This document shows positions 9,118 to 18,203 of a DNA stretch of 64,000 bases, piece after piece. Under the pieces are notes generated by a model. It saw only the letters and a list, made by a program, of their open reading frames with translations, was not told the DNA's origin and made no database searches. The stretch spans positions 62,001 through 126,000 of the forward strand of contig NZ_NERU01000007.1 in NCBI RefSeq assembly GCF_003063265.1, read 5' to 3'. Both the position numbers and the translations under genes were made by a program. The DNA comes from Limnohabitans sp. WS1. GTDB taxonomy: Bacteria > Pseudomonadota > Gammaproteobacteria > Burkholderiales > Burkholderiaceae_C. Position 1 is the stretch's first letter, and each line of letters opens with the position of its first letter.

Positions 9118-10800
9118 TCAGACCTTGCTGCGCAATTCGCGCCGCAAAATTTTACCCACGGGCGTTTTGGGCAATTCGTCGCGGAATTCGATCACGCGGG
9201 GCTGCTTGTATGCGGTCATGTTCTCGCGGCAATAAGCGATGATCTGCGCCTCGGTCAAGGCCGGGTCTTTCTTGACCACCACCAGCTTCACGGTCTCGCC
9301 AGTTTTTTCGTCGGGTACACCGATAGCCGCGCATTCGAGCACGCCCGGGCAAGCCGAGGCCACTTCTTCGACCTCGTTGGGGTAGACGTTGAAGCCGCTG
9401 ACCAAAATCATGTCTTTCTTGCGGTCCACGATTTTGAAGTAGCCACGCTCGTCCACCGTGCCCACATCACCCGATTTGAAATAACCATCGGCAGTCATGA
9501 CCTTGGCGGTTTCGTCAGGGCGTTGCCAGTAACCGGCCATGACCTGCGGCCCCTTGATGGCGATCTCGCCAGGCGTGCCGGGGGCGGTGACTTCGTTGCC
9601 ATCGTCGTCGAGCAGCTTCATCCAGGTGCCGGGGATGGGCACACCGATGGTGCCTGTGAATTCGGTGCTGGTGGTCGGGTTGCAGCTGGCCGACGGGCTG
9701 GTTTCGGACAAGCCATAACCTTCACAGATCGGGCAGCCTGTTTTTTCCAGCCAGAGCTTGGCCACGTTGGGCGTCACGGCCGTGCCCCCCCCCAAAGACA
9801 CCTTCAAATTGGACCAATCCACCGTGCCGAAGTCCGGGTGGTTGGCCAGTCCATTGAACAAGGTGTTCACCGCCGGAAAGCTGTGGAAGGTGTGCTTGGA
9901 CAACTCTTTGAGGACCGCAGGCAAGTCACGCGGGTTGGGGATCAAGATGGTTTTGCCGCCCATGCGCAGGCCCAGCATCATGTTCACCGTGAAGGCGAAG
10001 ATGTGGTACAGCGGCAAAGCACACACCGAAGTGGGTTGCTGACCGGCGGGAATGCGCTTCATGACGGGCTCGTTCCAAGCTTCAGACTGCAACACATTGG
10101 CCAAGACGTTGCGGTGCAACAGCACGGCCCCTTTGGACACGCCTGTGGTGCCACCGGTGTACTGCAACACCGCAATGTCGTCGGCCGACAATTCGGGTTT
10201 GCGAAAAGCCTGCTGCCGCCCCTTGCTCAAGGCATCGTTGAAACGAACGGCTTGTGGCAAGTGAAACGCGGGCACCATTTTTTTGACATTGCGCACCACG
10301 TAATTGACCAAGCTGCCTTTGAGCAAGCCCAAACGGTCACCCATGGCCGCCAACACCACATGCTGCACAGGCGTTTGAGCAATGCATTTTTCCAGCGTTG
10401 CGGCAAAGTTTTCAATGATCACAATCGCTTTGGCACCTGAGTCCTTGAGCTGATGCTCCAACTCTCGGGCGGTGTACAAAGGATTCACATTGACCACCAC
10501 AAAACCCGCACGCAAAACGGCCGCCACAGCCACCGGATACTGAGGCACATTGGGCATCATGATGGCGACGCGATCACCCTTGCTCAGACCCAAAGACTGC
10601 AAGTACGCCCCCATGGCCAGACTGTCTTGATCGGTCTGCGCAAAGCTCATGTCCTTGCCCATAAAACTGTAGGCGCAACGGTCGGCGTATTTGGCAAAAC
10701 TCTCTTCAAGCAAACCGACCAAGGAGGTGTATTGGGTCGGATCAATATCGGCTGGGACGCCTTCGGGGTAACTCTTGAGCCAAATCGGATTCGCGTTCAT
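9118..10800 (-). CDS. fadD: Long-chain-fatty-acid--CoA ligase
   Basis: Activates fatty acids to acyl-CoA with ATP, the entry step of beta-oxidation, at the inner membrane. The 560 residues match FadD. The AMP-binding P-loop is YTGGTTGVSKGAVLLH; GYGLSETSP, YFKSGDVGTVDERGYFKIVD and the C-terminal catalytic-lysine segment KTPVGKILRREL are all present. An upstream AGGAGAACACC supports the ATG at 10800. It is a stand-alone gene with its own terminator. Confidence 0.95.
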   Translation of the reverse strand: MNANPIWLKSYPEGVPADIDPTQYTSLVGLLEESFAKYADRCAYSFMGKDMSFAQTDQDSLAMGAYLQSLGLSKGDRVAIMMPNVPQYPVAVAAVLRAGFVVVNVNPLYTARELEHQLKDSGAKAIVIIENFAATLEKCIAQTPVQHVVLAAMGDRLGLLKGSLVNYVVRNVKKMVPAFHLPQAVRFNDALSKGRQQAFRKPELSADDIAVLQYTGGTTGVSKGAVLLHRNVLANVLQSEAWNEPVMKRIPAGQQPTSVCALPLYHIFAFTVNMMLGLRMGGKTILIPNPRDLPAVLKELSKHTFHSFPAVNTLFNGLANHPDFGTVDWSNLKVSLGGGTAVTPNVAKLWLEKTGCPICEGYGLSETSPSASCNPTTSTEFTGTIGVPIPGTWMKLLDDDGNEVTAPGTPGEIAIKGPQVMAGYWQRPDETAKVMTADGYFKSGDVGTVDERGYFKIVDRKKDMILVSGFNVYPNEVEEVASACPGVLECAAIGVPDEKTGETVKLVVVKKDPALTEAQIIAYCRENMTAYKQPRVIEFRDELPKTPVGKILRRELRSKV

Positions 10801-10905
10801 GTGGTGTTCTCCTGCATTTCAGTCTAACCCACAACTGACGACAAACTGACTCTGGAAAATACTGGATTTCCCGAGTACACAGCCCCAAGACTGCGTCCAA
10901 TGGAC

Positions 10906-11769
10906 CTAGTCCTTTACACGGCGAAAGAACCAAGCATAAAAAATCAAGCCGCCCACCACAACGGACGCCAAAGAAAAGACCGGATCGTAAGTCGCTGAAG
11001 TGAAGATGGCCGAGGCGGGCAAAGGTGAGTCTTTGTAGCCAAAGCACATCACCAGAAAAAAGTTGTTGGCCGTGTGCAGGCCAATGGCCAGCTCAAGACC
11101 AGCATCTCGCAAAACCAAAAGCGCAAGCAAGAAACCCATGGTGAAGTAAGTGACTGCCAAGATGCCCAAGCCATGCGCCGCCGCTTCAGGGTTGAACAAG
11201 TGGGGGGCTGTGAACAAAAGGCTGCTCAGCACAGCGGGCACAAAGGGATGGCGAAAAATGCGTCCCATGGCCTGCAGAAAATAGCCCCTGAAAAACAACT
11301 CCTCCGCAGCACACTGCAGCGGCGTCAAGAGCAGCGCCAGCAACAGGAAAAAGAACCAGCTTTGAAACTCCAAACTCCAAACATAACGCCCAGGGTACAG
11401 CGCGCTTTCAAGCGACACCGTCGCAAGCATGATCACCCCCCACACGGCAGCCCCCTGAAAAACCCTGCCCCATGCGATCGTCTTGCGGGTGGTCACCAAT
11501 GCACGCCAAGGCCTGCGGTGCAAAAAACCATGAACGATCAACACCACCAGCAACAACGTCATCAGGCTGGCGTTGGCGGCCAAATATTCACGCGCACTCC
11601 CCAAGGGCAGGCTAGCGACCATCCAATGCACCAAGCCGCCGCCCAACATGCCAACCAGCAAAACCAGGGCCACACCCAAGGTGTAGCGCCACCACCCATT
11701 GAGCCCACTGTCGGTCAGGGAAAAGAAAGCTGCGGCTGAAGCACGCAGTGTCACAGGATGATGAAACAT
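10906..11769 (-). CDS. CPBP-family intramembrane glutamic endopeptidase
   Basis: Polytopic membrane protein of 287 residues with about eight hydrophobic segments. It carries the CPBP (Abi/Rce1-like) motifs: EELFFRG (EExxxR), a middle FTAPHLFNP containing the conserved His, and HTANN (HxxxN). Members are intramembrane proteases; the substrate is not predictable, and in other bacteria they serve in bacteriocin immunity or signalling. It stands alone between fadD and pntB, and its start overlaps nothing. Confidence 0.83.
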   Translation of the reverse strand: MFHHPVTLRASAAAFFSLTDSGLNGWWRYTLGVALVLLVGMLGGGLVHWMVASLPLGSAREYLAANASLMTLLLVVLIVHGFLHRRPWRALVTTRKTIAWGRVFQGAAVWGVIMLATVSLESALYPGRYVWSLEFQSWFFFLLLALLLTPLQCAAEELFFRGYFLQAMGRIFRHPFVPAVLSSLLFTAPHLFNPEAAAHGLGILAVTYFTMGFLLALLVLRDAGLELAIGLHTANNFFLVMCFGYKDSPLPASAIFTSATYDPVFSLASVVVGGLIFYAWFFRRVKD

Positions 11770-11920
11770 GAATCAGGTTTCCATTCAAAAAGGTCAGTCG
11801 AAGGCGACGCGTCAGTCCGAGTCAACAACCGCCAATTTTATGATTCAAAAATACACACATTCATTGAATCACCTGATCAAACAAACGATTCACACCCTGT
11901 TTTTCCAATCCTCAAGTCCA

Positions 11921-11946
11921 TCAAAAAAGGGGCCACAGGGCCCCTT
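11921..11946 (-). terminator. Rho-independent terminator after pntB
   Basis: Read on the minus strand, an 8-bp stem (AAGGGGCC/GGCCCCTT, 11927-11934 with 11939-11946, 4-base loop) is followed by a T-run (11923-11928). It sits 20 bases past the pntB stop. Confidence 0.88.
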
Positions 11947-11966
11947 GGTTCAGTCCGTCGAATACC

Positions 11967-13385
11967 TCAAGCCTTCAAAGCCAGCAAGACCTCGTCCAGC
12001 ATCTTCTTGGCATCGCCAAACAACATGCGGTTGTTGTCTTTGTAGAAGAGGGGGTTGTCCACACCGGCGTAGCCGCTGGCCATGGAACGCTTCATGACGA
12101 TGCTGGTGCGGGCCTTCCAGACTTCGAGCACCGGCATGCCGGCGATCGGGCTGGTGGGGTCGTCTTGCGCGGCGGGGTTCACGATGTCGTTGGCACCAAT
12201 CACGATGGCCACATCGGTGTCCGGGAAGTCGTCGTTGAGTTCGTCCATCTCGAACACGATGTCGTAAGGCACTTTGGCCTCGGCCAACAAAACGTTCATG
12301 TGGCCGGGCATGCGGCCCGCCACGGGGTGGATGCCAAAGCGCACGTTCACACCTTTGTCGCGCAGTGTCTTGGTGATTTCAAACACCGTGTGCTGGGCTT
12401 GGGCCACGGCCATGCCGTAGCCGGGCACCACGATCACGTTTTTCGCGTCGCGCAGCAACTCGGCGGTCTCGGCCGCCAAGATGGGGCTGACCTCACCTTG
12501 CGGCTCGGCTGCTTCGCCCGTGGGCTTGGGCGCGGCGGCCGTGGTGCCAAAGCCCCCGGCGATCACGCTGATGAAGCTGCGGTTCATGGCGTTGCACATG
12601 ATGTAGGACAAGATCGCACCGCTGGAGCCCACCAAGGCGCCGATCACGATCAGCAAGTCGTTGGAGAGCATGAAGCCCGTGGCCGCTGCGGCCCAGCCAG
12701 AGTAGCTGTTGAGCATGGACACCACCACCGGCATGTCGGCGCCGCCAATGGCCATGACCATGTGGATGCCGAACAGCAAGGCGATGACGGTCATGATGAC
12801 CAAGGGCACCATGCCGTCTTGCACGGTGTGGGCGTTCATAAACTCACGGCCAAAGTAAATGACCGCAATCAAACCCACCAGGTTGAGCCAGTGGCGACCA
12901 GGCAGCAACAAGGGGCTGCCGCCAATGCGGCCGGACAACTTGCCAAACGCCGCCACCGAGCCGGAGAAGGTCACCGCGCCGATGAAGATGCCGATGTAGA
13001 TTTCACCCGCGTGGATGGCGTGCGCCGCGCTGTCCAAATTCTTGGAGGCTTCTGGGTCCACATAGGTGGCGTAACCGACCAGCGCCGCGGCCATGCCGAC
13101 CATGCTGTGCATGAGCGCCACGAGTTCGGGCATTTGGGTCATCTGCACTTTGCGCGCAGCGTACAGACCGATGAGCGCGCCCACCAGCACCGAGCCCACG
13201 ATCATGGGAATGCCTTCGGCTGTGACTTGCGGACCAAAGATGGTGGCCAGCACGGCCAGGCTCATGCCGATCATGCCGTAGAGGTTGCCGCGCCGTGCGG
13301 TTTCCTGGTTGGACAAACCACCCAGGCTGAGGATGAAAAGAATGGTCGCGCCGATGTAGGCGACCGTGGCCAGACTTGAGTTCAT
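11967..13385 (-). CDS. pntB: NAD(P) transhydrogenase subunit beta
   Basis: Membrane subunit of the proton-translocating transhydrogenase that makes NADPH from NADH using the proton gradient. The 472 residues include about nine membrane segments (starting [20 protein letters not shown]) and the C-terminal NADP(H)-binding domain III with [35 protein letters not shown] and [12 protein letters not shown]. The ATG at 13385 fits homologues; a longer frame upstream would run into the intercistronic palindrome. It follows pntA with a 53-base gap. Confidence 0.96.
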   Translation of the reverse strand: MNSSLATVAYIGATILFILSLGGLSNQETARRGNLYGMIGMSLAVLATIFGPQVTAEGIPMIVGSVLVGALIGLYAARKVQMTQMPELVALMHSMVGMAAALVGYATYVDPEASKNLDSAAHAIHAGEIYIGIFIGAVTFSGSVAAFGKLSGRIGGSPLLLPGRHWLNLVGLIAVIYFGREFMNAHTVQDGMVPLVIMTVIALLFGIHMVMAIGGADMPVVVSMLNSYSGWAAAATGFMLSNDLLIVIGALVGSSGAILSYIMCNAMNRSFISVIAGGFGTTAAAPKPTGEAAEPQGEVSPILAAETAELLRDAKNVIVVPGYGMAVAQAQHTVFEITKTLRDKGVNVRFGIHPVAGRMPGHMNVLLAEAKVPYDIVFEMDELNDDFPDTDVAIVIGANDIVNPAAQDDPTSPIAGMPVLEVWKARTSIVMKRSMASGYAGVDNPLFYKDNNRMLFGDAKKMLDEVLLALKA

Positions 13386-13403
13386 GAGTGTCTCTTTAAT
13401 CAG

Positions 13404-13433
13404 TTGGGGACAGAGCTGAAGATCTGTCCCCAA
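13404..13433. repeat. Palindrome between pntA and pntB (REP-like)
   Basis: A perfect 11-bp inverted repeat, TTGGGGACAGA at 13404-13414 and TCTGTCCCCAA at 13423-13433 with an 8-base loop, fills most of the 53-base pntA-pntB gap. There is no T-run, so it is not a classical terminator. It may be a stray REP-type element or an mRNA hairpin setting the pntA:pntB ratio. Confidence 0.6.
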
Positions 13434-13438
13434 AGTTT

Positions 13439-15040
13439 TTACTTTCGGAACATGGCCAGCATGCGCTGGGTGACGGCAAAGCCGCCAAACATGTTGATGG
13501 CGGTGAGCACCAATGCCAAAGCGGCCAGGATGCCGATCAGGGTGTTGGGGCGTCCGGCTGCGGCCATGGGCGAAATCTGAACCAGCGCACCGATGGCGAT
13601 GATGGAGCTGATCGCGTTGGTCACACTCATGAGCGGGGTGTGCAGCGCGGGCTTGACGTTCCAGACCACCATGTAGCCCACAAAACAGGCCAGCACAAAC
13701 ACGGTGAAGTGCGACAGGAAAGCAGCTGGCGCATACGCCCCCACCAGCACCAGCAACACAGCGGCCACCGCCGACACGATGAGCAACTGACCCACGGGCA
13801 TGGGGCCAGACGGCTCGCCGTGGCCGTGGCCTTTTTTGGCGGCAGGGGCTGCGGCAGGCTTGGGTGCAGGCTTGGGGGCCACCACCAAAGGCGGCGCAGG
13901 CCAGGTGATTTCACCGTCCTTGATGACCGTCAGGCCCCGAATCGCGTCGTCTTCCATGTTGACGTTGATCACGCCGTCTTTGGTCTTGCACAGCTCTTCG
14001 GTCAGGCGGAACAAGTTGGTGCCGTACAGCGTGGACGACTGACGCGCCATGCGCGAAGCCAGATCGGTGTAACCGACGATGGTCACGCCGTGCTTGACCA
14101 CCGCCTTGCCGGGTTCGGTCAACTCGCAGTTGCCGCCTTGCTCGGCGGCCATGTCCACGATCACGCTGCCGGGCTTCATGCTTTGCACCATCTCGGCGGT
14201 GATCAGCTTGGGCGCGGGTTTACCGGGAATGAGCGCGGTGGTGATGATGATGTCGCACTCTTTAGCTTGCTTGGCGTACATCTCACGCTGCGCGGCCTGG
14301 AAGCCTTCGCTCATGACTTTGGCGTAACCGCCGCCGCCCGAGCCTTCTTCTTCGTAATCCACCTTGACGAATTCACCGCCGAGCGACACGACCTGGTCGG
14401 CCACTTCGGCACGGGTGTCGTTGGCACGCACGATGGCGCCCAGGCTGGCGGCCGCGCCAATGGCGGCCAAACCTGCCACACCGGCACCTGCGATGAACAC
14501 TTTGGCAGGGGGCACTTTGCCTGCAGCCGTGATCTGGCCGTTGAAGAAGCGGCCAAAGGCATTGGCCGACTCCACCACCGCGCGGTAGCCACTGACGCCA
14601 GCCATCGAGGTCAGCGCGTCCATCTTCTGGGCGCGGCTCAATGTGCGGGGCAGTGCGTCAATCGACAGAGCGGTGACCTTTTTGGCCGCCAGCTGCTGCA
14701 TCAAATCGGGGTTTTGCGCAGGCCACAAGAAGCCAATCAGGGTCTGGCCTTCGTGCATCAGCGCCACTTCGTCGGGCGTAGGGGCACGGACTTTAAAGAC
14801 GATGTCGCTGCCGCTCCACAGCGCCGCCGCGTTGGGGGCAATGCTCGCGCCAGCTTCCACAAAAGCCGCGTCGGACAGGTCGGCCAGCTCGCCAGCGCCC
14901 TGCTCGACCACCACGGCAAAGCCGAGCTTGACCAGTTTGGTCACGGCATCGGGGACTGTGGCCACCCGTTTTTCACCGGGAAAAATCTCTCGCGGCACGC
15001 CAATGCGCTGAGGCGTTGGGGCTGTATCGCCAGTTTGCAT
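13439..15040 (-). CDS. pntA: NAD(P) transhydrogenase subunit alpha
   Basis: NAD(H)-binding subunit fused to membrane segments, as in E. coli, in 533 residues. Domain I runs from [20 protein letters not shown] through the dinucleotide loop [17 protein letters not shown] and [17 protein letters not shown]. An Ala/Pro/Lys-rich linker with a GHGHGE stretch leads to four C-terminal membrane helices. The start at 15040 is marked by GAGGAG nine bases upstream; the longer frame to 15076 adds 12 unlikely residues. It is first in the pntAB operon. Confidence 0.96.
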   Translation of the reverse strand: MQTGDTAPTPQRIGVPREIFPGEKRVATVPDAVTKLVKLGFAVVVEQGAGELADLSDAAFVEAGASIAPNAAALWSGSDIVFKVRAPTPDEVALMHEGQTLIGFLWPAQNPDLMQQLAAKKVTALSIDALPRTLSRAQKMDALTSMAGVSGYRAVVESANAFGRFFNGQITAAGKVPPAKVFIAGAGVAGLAAIGAAASLGAIVRANDTRAEVADQVVSLGGEFVKVDYEEEGSGGGGYAKVMSEGFQAAQREMYAKQAKECDIIITTALIPGKPAPKLITAEMVQSMKPGSVIVDMAAEQGGNCELTEPGKAVVKHGVTIVGYTDLASRMARQSSTLYGTNLFRLTEELCKTKDGVINVNMEDDAIRGLTVIKDGEITWPAPPLVVAPKPAPKPAAAPAAKKGHGHGEPSGPMPVGQLLIVSAVAAVLLVLVGAYAPAAFLSHFTVFVLACFVGYMVVWNVKPALHTPLMSVTNAISSIIAIGALVQISPMAAAGRPNTLIGILAALALVLTAINMFGGFAVTQRMLAMFRK

Positions 15041-15154
15041 GTTTGTCTCCTCGCTCAATCCACAAAAAATAATCAATTATTCCAGCTTAACCGATGTCCA
15101 CCTGAACTGACTCAGTCCAGAAGCGCGCAACACATGTCGCAGCATGAACATTCA

Positions 15155-15176
15155 AATATCAGCAAGTTCTGATATT
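15155..15176. promoter_or_regulatory. Palindrome between pntA and nudJ
   Basis: A perfect AT-rich inverted repeat, AATATCAG-CAAGTT-CTGATATT, lies in the 216-base gap between divergent pntA and nudJ, about 115 bases upstream of pntA and 80 upstream of nudJ. Its spacing suits a dimeric repressor or activator site. The bound protein is unknown. Confidence 0.4.
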
Positions 15177-15256
15177 AAACACGAACAGGCCTGCCGTTTG
15201 CTGACAAAAGAACCCGCATCACACAAACTGACGCACCAACATTGATAATCCAAAAG

Positions 15257-15751
15257 ATGGATACACGCTGGAAACCCAATGTCACCGTCGCCGCCATCAT
15301 TGAAAAAGAAGGCCGCTACTTGCTGATCGAAGAACAGACCCAAGAGGGCTTGCGACTGAACAACCCCGCAGGCCATTTGGACCCCGGGGAATCACCCGCT
15401 GAGGCATGCGCTCGAGAGACTTTGGAGGAGACTGCGCACCTTTTTAACCCCACGGCTTTAGTGGGTATTTACCTCTCCCGTTTTCATCGCCCGGCCACGT
15501 CAGAGGACGTGACTTATGTTCGCATGGCGTTTTGTGGTGAATTGGGTGACTTGCAAGAAGGGCGACAACTTGATGAAGGCATTGAACGCACCCTGTGGAT
15601 GACGCCCGAGGAAATCAGGGCCAGCGCATCCCGTCACCGCAGTCCCCTGGTTTTGCAATGCATAGAAGACCATCTGGCCGGGCAACGCTATCCACTCGGG
15701 GTCATTTACACCGACCCGGCGGTCAAAGGCTTGCCGCACCTGAAGGCATGA
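15257..15751 (+). CDS. nudJ: Nudix hydrolase, NudJ-like phosphatase
   Basis: Nudix pyrophosphatase of about 164 residues. The Nudix box is seen as GHLDPGESPAEACARETLEE, with the final Gly of the consensus replaced by Thr. Sequence around it (WKPNVTVAAIIEKEGRYLLIE and RSPLVLQCIEDHLAGQRYPL) resembles E. coli NudJ, which hydrolyses HMP-pyrophosphate and other nucleotides. E. coli nudJ is followed directly by mnmA; here a 4.6-kb minus-strand operon separates the two. The ATG at 15257 is preferred over the one at 15242, which adds five residues. Confidence 0.85.
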   Translation: MDTRWKPNVTVAAIIEKEGRYLLIEEQTQEGLRLNNPAGHLDPGESPAEACARETLEETAHLFNPTALVGIYLSRFHRPATSEDVTYVRMAFCGELGDLQEGRQLDEGIERTLWMTPEEIRASASRHRSPLVLQCIEDHLAGQRYPLGVIYTDPAVKGLPHLKA

Positions 15752-15770
15752 ATTCGGGCTGAGCCAATCG

Positions 15771-17213
15771 CTACTTGGGTGCAAAAACAGACGCATTCCA
15801 GCCCAAATCCTGGGCCATGGATTGGGCCAAGCGCTGGTAGCCCGGCACCGTGAAATGGATCAAATCCTTGGCCATCCAGGCGGGGTTTTGCTGGGCCCAT
15901 CGGTAAGACCCGCCAGCCCCTCCCATGGCACTGAGCATGCTCCAAAAATAGCACCCATGGGCTTGGGCCACCTGCTTTTGGATGCGCCCAATTTCAGCGT
16001 GAACCCGGGTAAATTTGAGAAGATCTGGCAATTTTGCAGGCGCAGGCTTGGTGCCTTGAACTGCACCAGATCGGTTTTTTTGAGACCGCCGCACCAAAAT
16101 GCCCCGATCCCCTGGTGCCACCAACAAGCAGGCGGCCTGAGGAAAGAGTTGTCGCCAAGCAGCGACCGATGAGCGCAAGCTCTGGGTGTAGGCCGCTGCA
16201 TCGAAGGGTTGCACATTGCCCTCATTGGTGCCAAAGGCCATGACCACCACATCGTAAGAGGAGGCGCCCCACCACGGTGCCATCGCCGTTGTTTGCAACT
16301 GACGCCAGCCAGCCACAGTGGCCCCCGGGTAACCAAACACATCGAGTTGCAAACGGGTTTCCACGGGCAGGGGCAGCTCCAGACCATTCAGCCTGAACGG
16401 TCCTTCAAGCACGCGCAGCTCAATGGTGGACATCGCGTCGTCGCCCACAAAATCCAGCACAGCGGGGCCCTCGCGGCCCAGCAAATCCACACGTTTCGCC
16501 TCACCCCCATCGATGCGAATGGCCAAACTGATCGGATCCCGGGTTTGCTGATACAACAAGCGCAACTGAGACTTGTCCGCTTGAGCCGAGAGATTGCGCA
16601 CGTCCAGCGACAGCCACGCATCTTGGCCTGGTGTCCACAAATTGACCAAACCAGGCCCAGGTTCACTGGCACCTGCGGGCACGGCATGCGCCGGCTCATA
16701 CTGCCAACCCGGCCCCACACAGCTTTTGCGCAAGGGCAAGCGCACACCGGGCCGGTTCATGCTGGCTGGCAAAAAACGGCTGCTCACAGCTTCGGGGGGC
16801 AACTGAGACAAACGTGCCCATTCTTGGCTCCAAAAAGCAGCTGCCAAATGACTGTCGCCCCATATGCCCACACGCAAAGGCTGGCCCGACTGGGCTTGCC
16901 ACAAAGGGCGCTTTTGGGCACGCCCCTCGGCCAATGGGCCGTTGGACAAAACATCGTGAAACTGCTTCAACTGGGTTTGAACGTCCACCTCATCGGGGAC
17001 TTCTTGAGGGTCCATCTCACGAGGCGCTTTGCCACGAGGTGGGGCCGCTCGCTGAGAGCATTGCAAATCAGGCGCATCACGGCGTGCTTGAACGGGCAAG
17101 ATGGTTTGCTGCACATCGGCACGCACTGAAGGCAGTGTTTGCGCCACCAAAGCATGGCTCCAAAAAAGCAGCGCCACAGGGGTCAACAAGCCTCCAAGCC
17201 AAGACTTTTTCAT
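15771..17213 (-). CDS. Exported SGNH/GDSL-type hydrolase (putative acetyltransferase/esterase partner of MBOAT)
   Basis: Protein of 480 residues with a signal peptide (MKKSWLGGLLTPVALLFW... cleaved near ALVAQ), so periplasmic. SGNH motifs are WGDSHLAA at 118-125 with Ser121, a third-block VVMAFGTNEGNV, and the Asp-His pair DLIHFTVPGY (Asp450, His453). The middle part looks like a carbohydrate-binding beta domain but has no clear family. It overlaps the preceding SGNH gene by four bases (ATGA) in an operon with an MBOAT transferase. In known systems (AlgJ/AlgX, PatB) such a protein hands the acetyl group to a polysaccharide or removes it. The substrate is unknown. Confidence 0.72.
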   Translation of the reverse strand: MKKSWLGGLLTPVALLFWSHALVAQTLPSVRADVQQTILPVQARRDAPDLQCSQRAAPPRGKAPREMDPQEVPDEVDVQTQLKQFHDVLSNGPLAEGRAQKRPLWQAQSGQPLRVGIWGDSHLAAAFWSQEWARLSQLPPEAVSSRFLPASMNRPGVRLPLRKSCVGPGWQYEPAHAVPAGASEPGPGLVNLWTPGQDAWLSLDVRNLSAQADKSQLRLLYQQTRDPISLAIRIDGGEAKRVDLLGREGPAVLDFVGDDAMSTIELRVLEGPFRLNGLELPLPVETRLQLDVFGYPGATVAGWRQLQTTAMAPWWGASSYDVVVMAFGTNEGNVQPFDAAAYTQSLRSSVAAWRQLFPQAACLLVAPGDRGILVRRSQKNRSGAVQGTKPAPAKLPDLLKFTRVHAEIGRIQKQVAQAHGCYFWSMLSAMGGAGGSYRWAQQNPAWMAKDLIHFTVPGYQRLAQSMAQDLGWNASVFAPK

Positions 17214-18202
17214 GGCTGCGCCGCCTTTTGGATGTGTTCGAGCAAGGCTTGCTTGACCAAGCGCAAGGCAGAGGGCGTCATGTGAATACCGTCTTCTGCC
17301 CTCAGGTTCATGGGCTGACCGTCTGCGCCCAATTTGAATTTTTGAAATGGCTCAGACAGCACGCCGATGAGAGGCTCAGTGGCCAGGTAATCGGTGCCCC
17401 AATTTTGAGCGCGAGCATGAAAAATGTGGTTTTGCAACACTGCGCCATCGCGCACTCGCCCCTCTCGCATCGAGGGCAAACCCATCCAAATCACCCGGAC
17501 TTGGCGCTCAACCGCTGCGGCCACCACCTCATCCACGCGCAAAGCATAGTTCAGCGCCCAGCCCGGAGAGGGAAACCCGTGACGCTGGCCGTCCACCACC
17601 ATGTCCCAAGGGTCATTGGGCCCCAAAAACACCACCACCAAGTTCAGACTTTTGGCGTCCATTTCTTCCACGATGCGTTGAGGCCAATCGAAATACCGCC
17701 TGACGGTCAGGCCAGTACTTTGACGACTCAGGTCATGCACTTCCCAATCGGGGTGCAAGCGGGCCAGATCACGCATGAGCAAGGGGGCCACACCCTGCAT
17801 CATGGAATCTCCGGCCAGCAAAATGCGCTGTACACCGGGCTTGAGTTTTTGCTGCGCCAAGCTGGGCAAAAACTGCCCTTTGGGCAAAGGCGAGGGCAAG
17901 TCTTGTAACTGTGGCGGCTGAGGAGTCCGGGACACAACAGGTGTTTGTGCCGGGTCCTCGTCGGAAGATGGCCATGCCAAGCGAAACAAAGGCCTCGAAC
18001 CACCGGCCCGCACCCGGTCATCGAGCCAACGCGAGGGAGCAAACAAGGCATTGGACAGCGCCTCAGGCAGCGCAGCTTCCAAGCTGACGTGGTACCTCAC
18101 CCCCAAATACCTTTCAAGCGAGGTGAGCCAGCAAAGCGTCACCATCAGGGCGACCGCGGGAAGCATCCAGCTCAATTGACGTGCAGACAAACGATGGGCC
18201 AT
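17210..18202 (-). CDS. Membrane-anchored SGNH-type protein (DUF459-like)
   Basis: Protein of 330 residues with an N-terminal membrane anchor at about 11-28, a proline-rich linker (85-115) and an SGNH domain: LLAGDSMMQG (Gly131-Asp-Ser133), VVVFLGPNDPWDM as the Asn block, and EDGIHMTPSA with Asp304 and His307. This pattern is typical of the DUF459/SGNH proteins encoded next to MBOAT acyltransferases. The start at 18202 lies one base after the MBOAT stop (TGAGATG), so a longer reading into that gene is not credible. The two SGNH proteins of this operon differ clearly in sequence, suggesting two separate steps. Confidence 0.72.
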   Translation of the reverse strand: MAHRLSARQLSWMLPAVALMVTLCWLTSLERYLGVRYHVSLEAALPEALSNALFAPSRWLDDRVRAGGSRPLFRLAWPSSDEDPAQTPVVSRTPQPPQLQDLPSPLPKGQFLPSLAQQKLKPGVQRILLAGDSMMQGVAPLLMRDLARLHPDWEVHDLSRQSTGLTVRRYFDWPQRIVEEMDAKSLNLVVVFLGPNDPWDMVVDGQRHGFPSPGWALNYALRVDEVVAAAVERQVRVIWMGLPSMREGRVRDGAVLQNHIFHARAQNWGTDYLATEPLIGVLSEPFQKFKLGADGQPMNLRAEDGIHMTPSALRLVKQALLEHIQKAAQP

Positions 18203-18203
18203 C

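Noticed and set aside
12165-13379. 404-codon plus-strand open frame
   Set aside because: Antisense of pntB with the same artificial His-rich composition.
13640-15172. 510-codon plus-strand open frame
   Set aside because: Antisense of pntA; His- and Arg-rich composition typical of a shadow of GC-biased codons.
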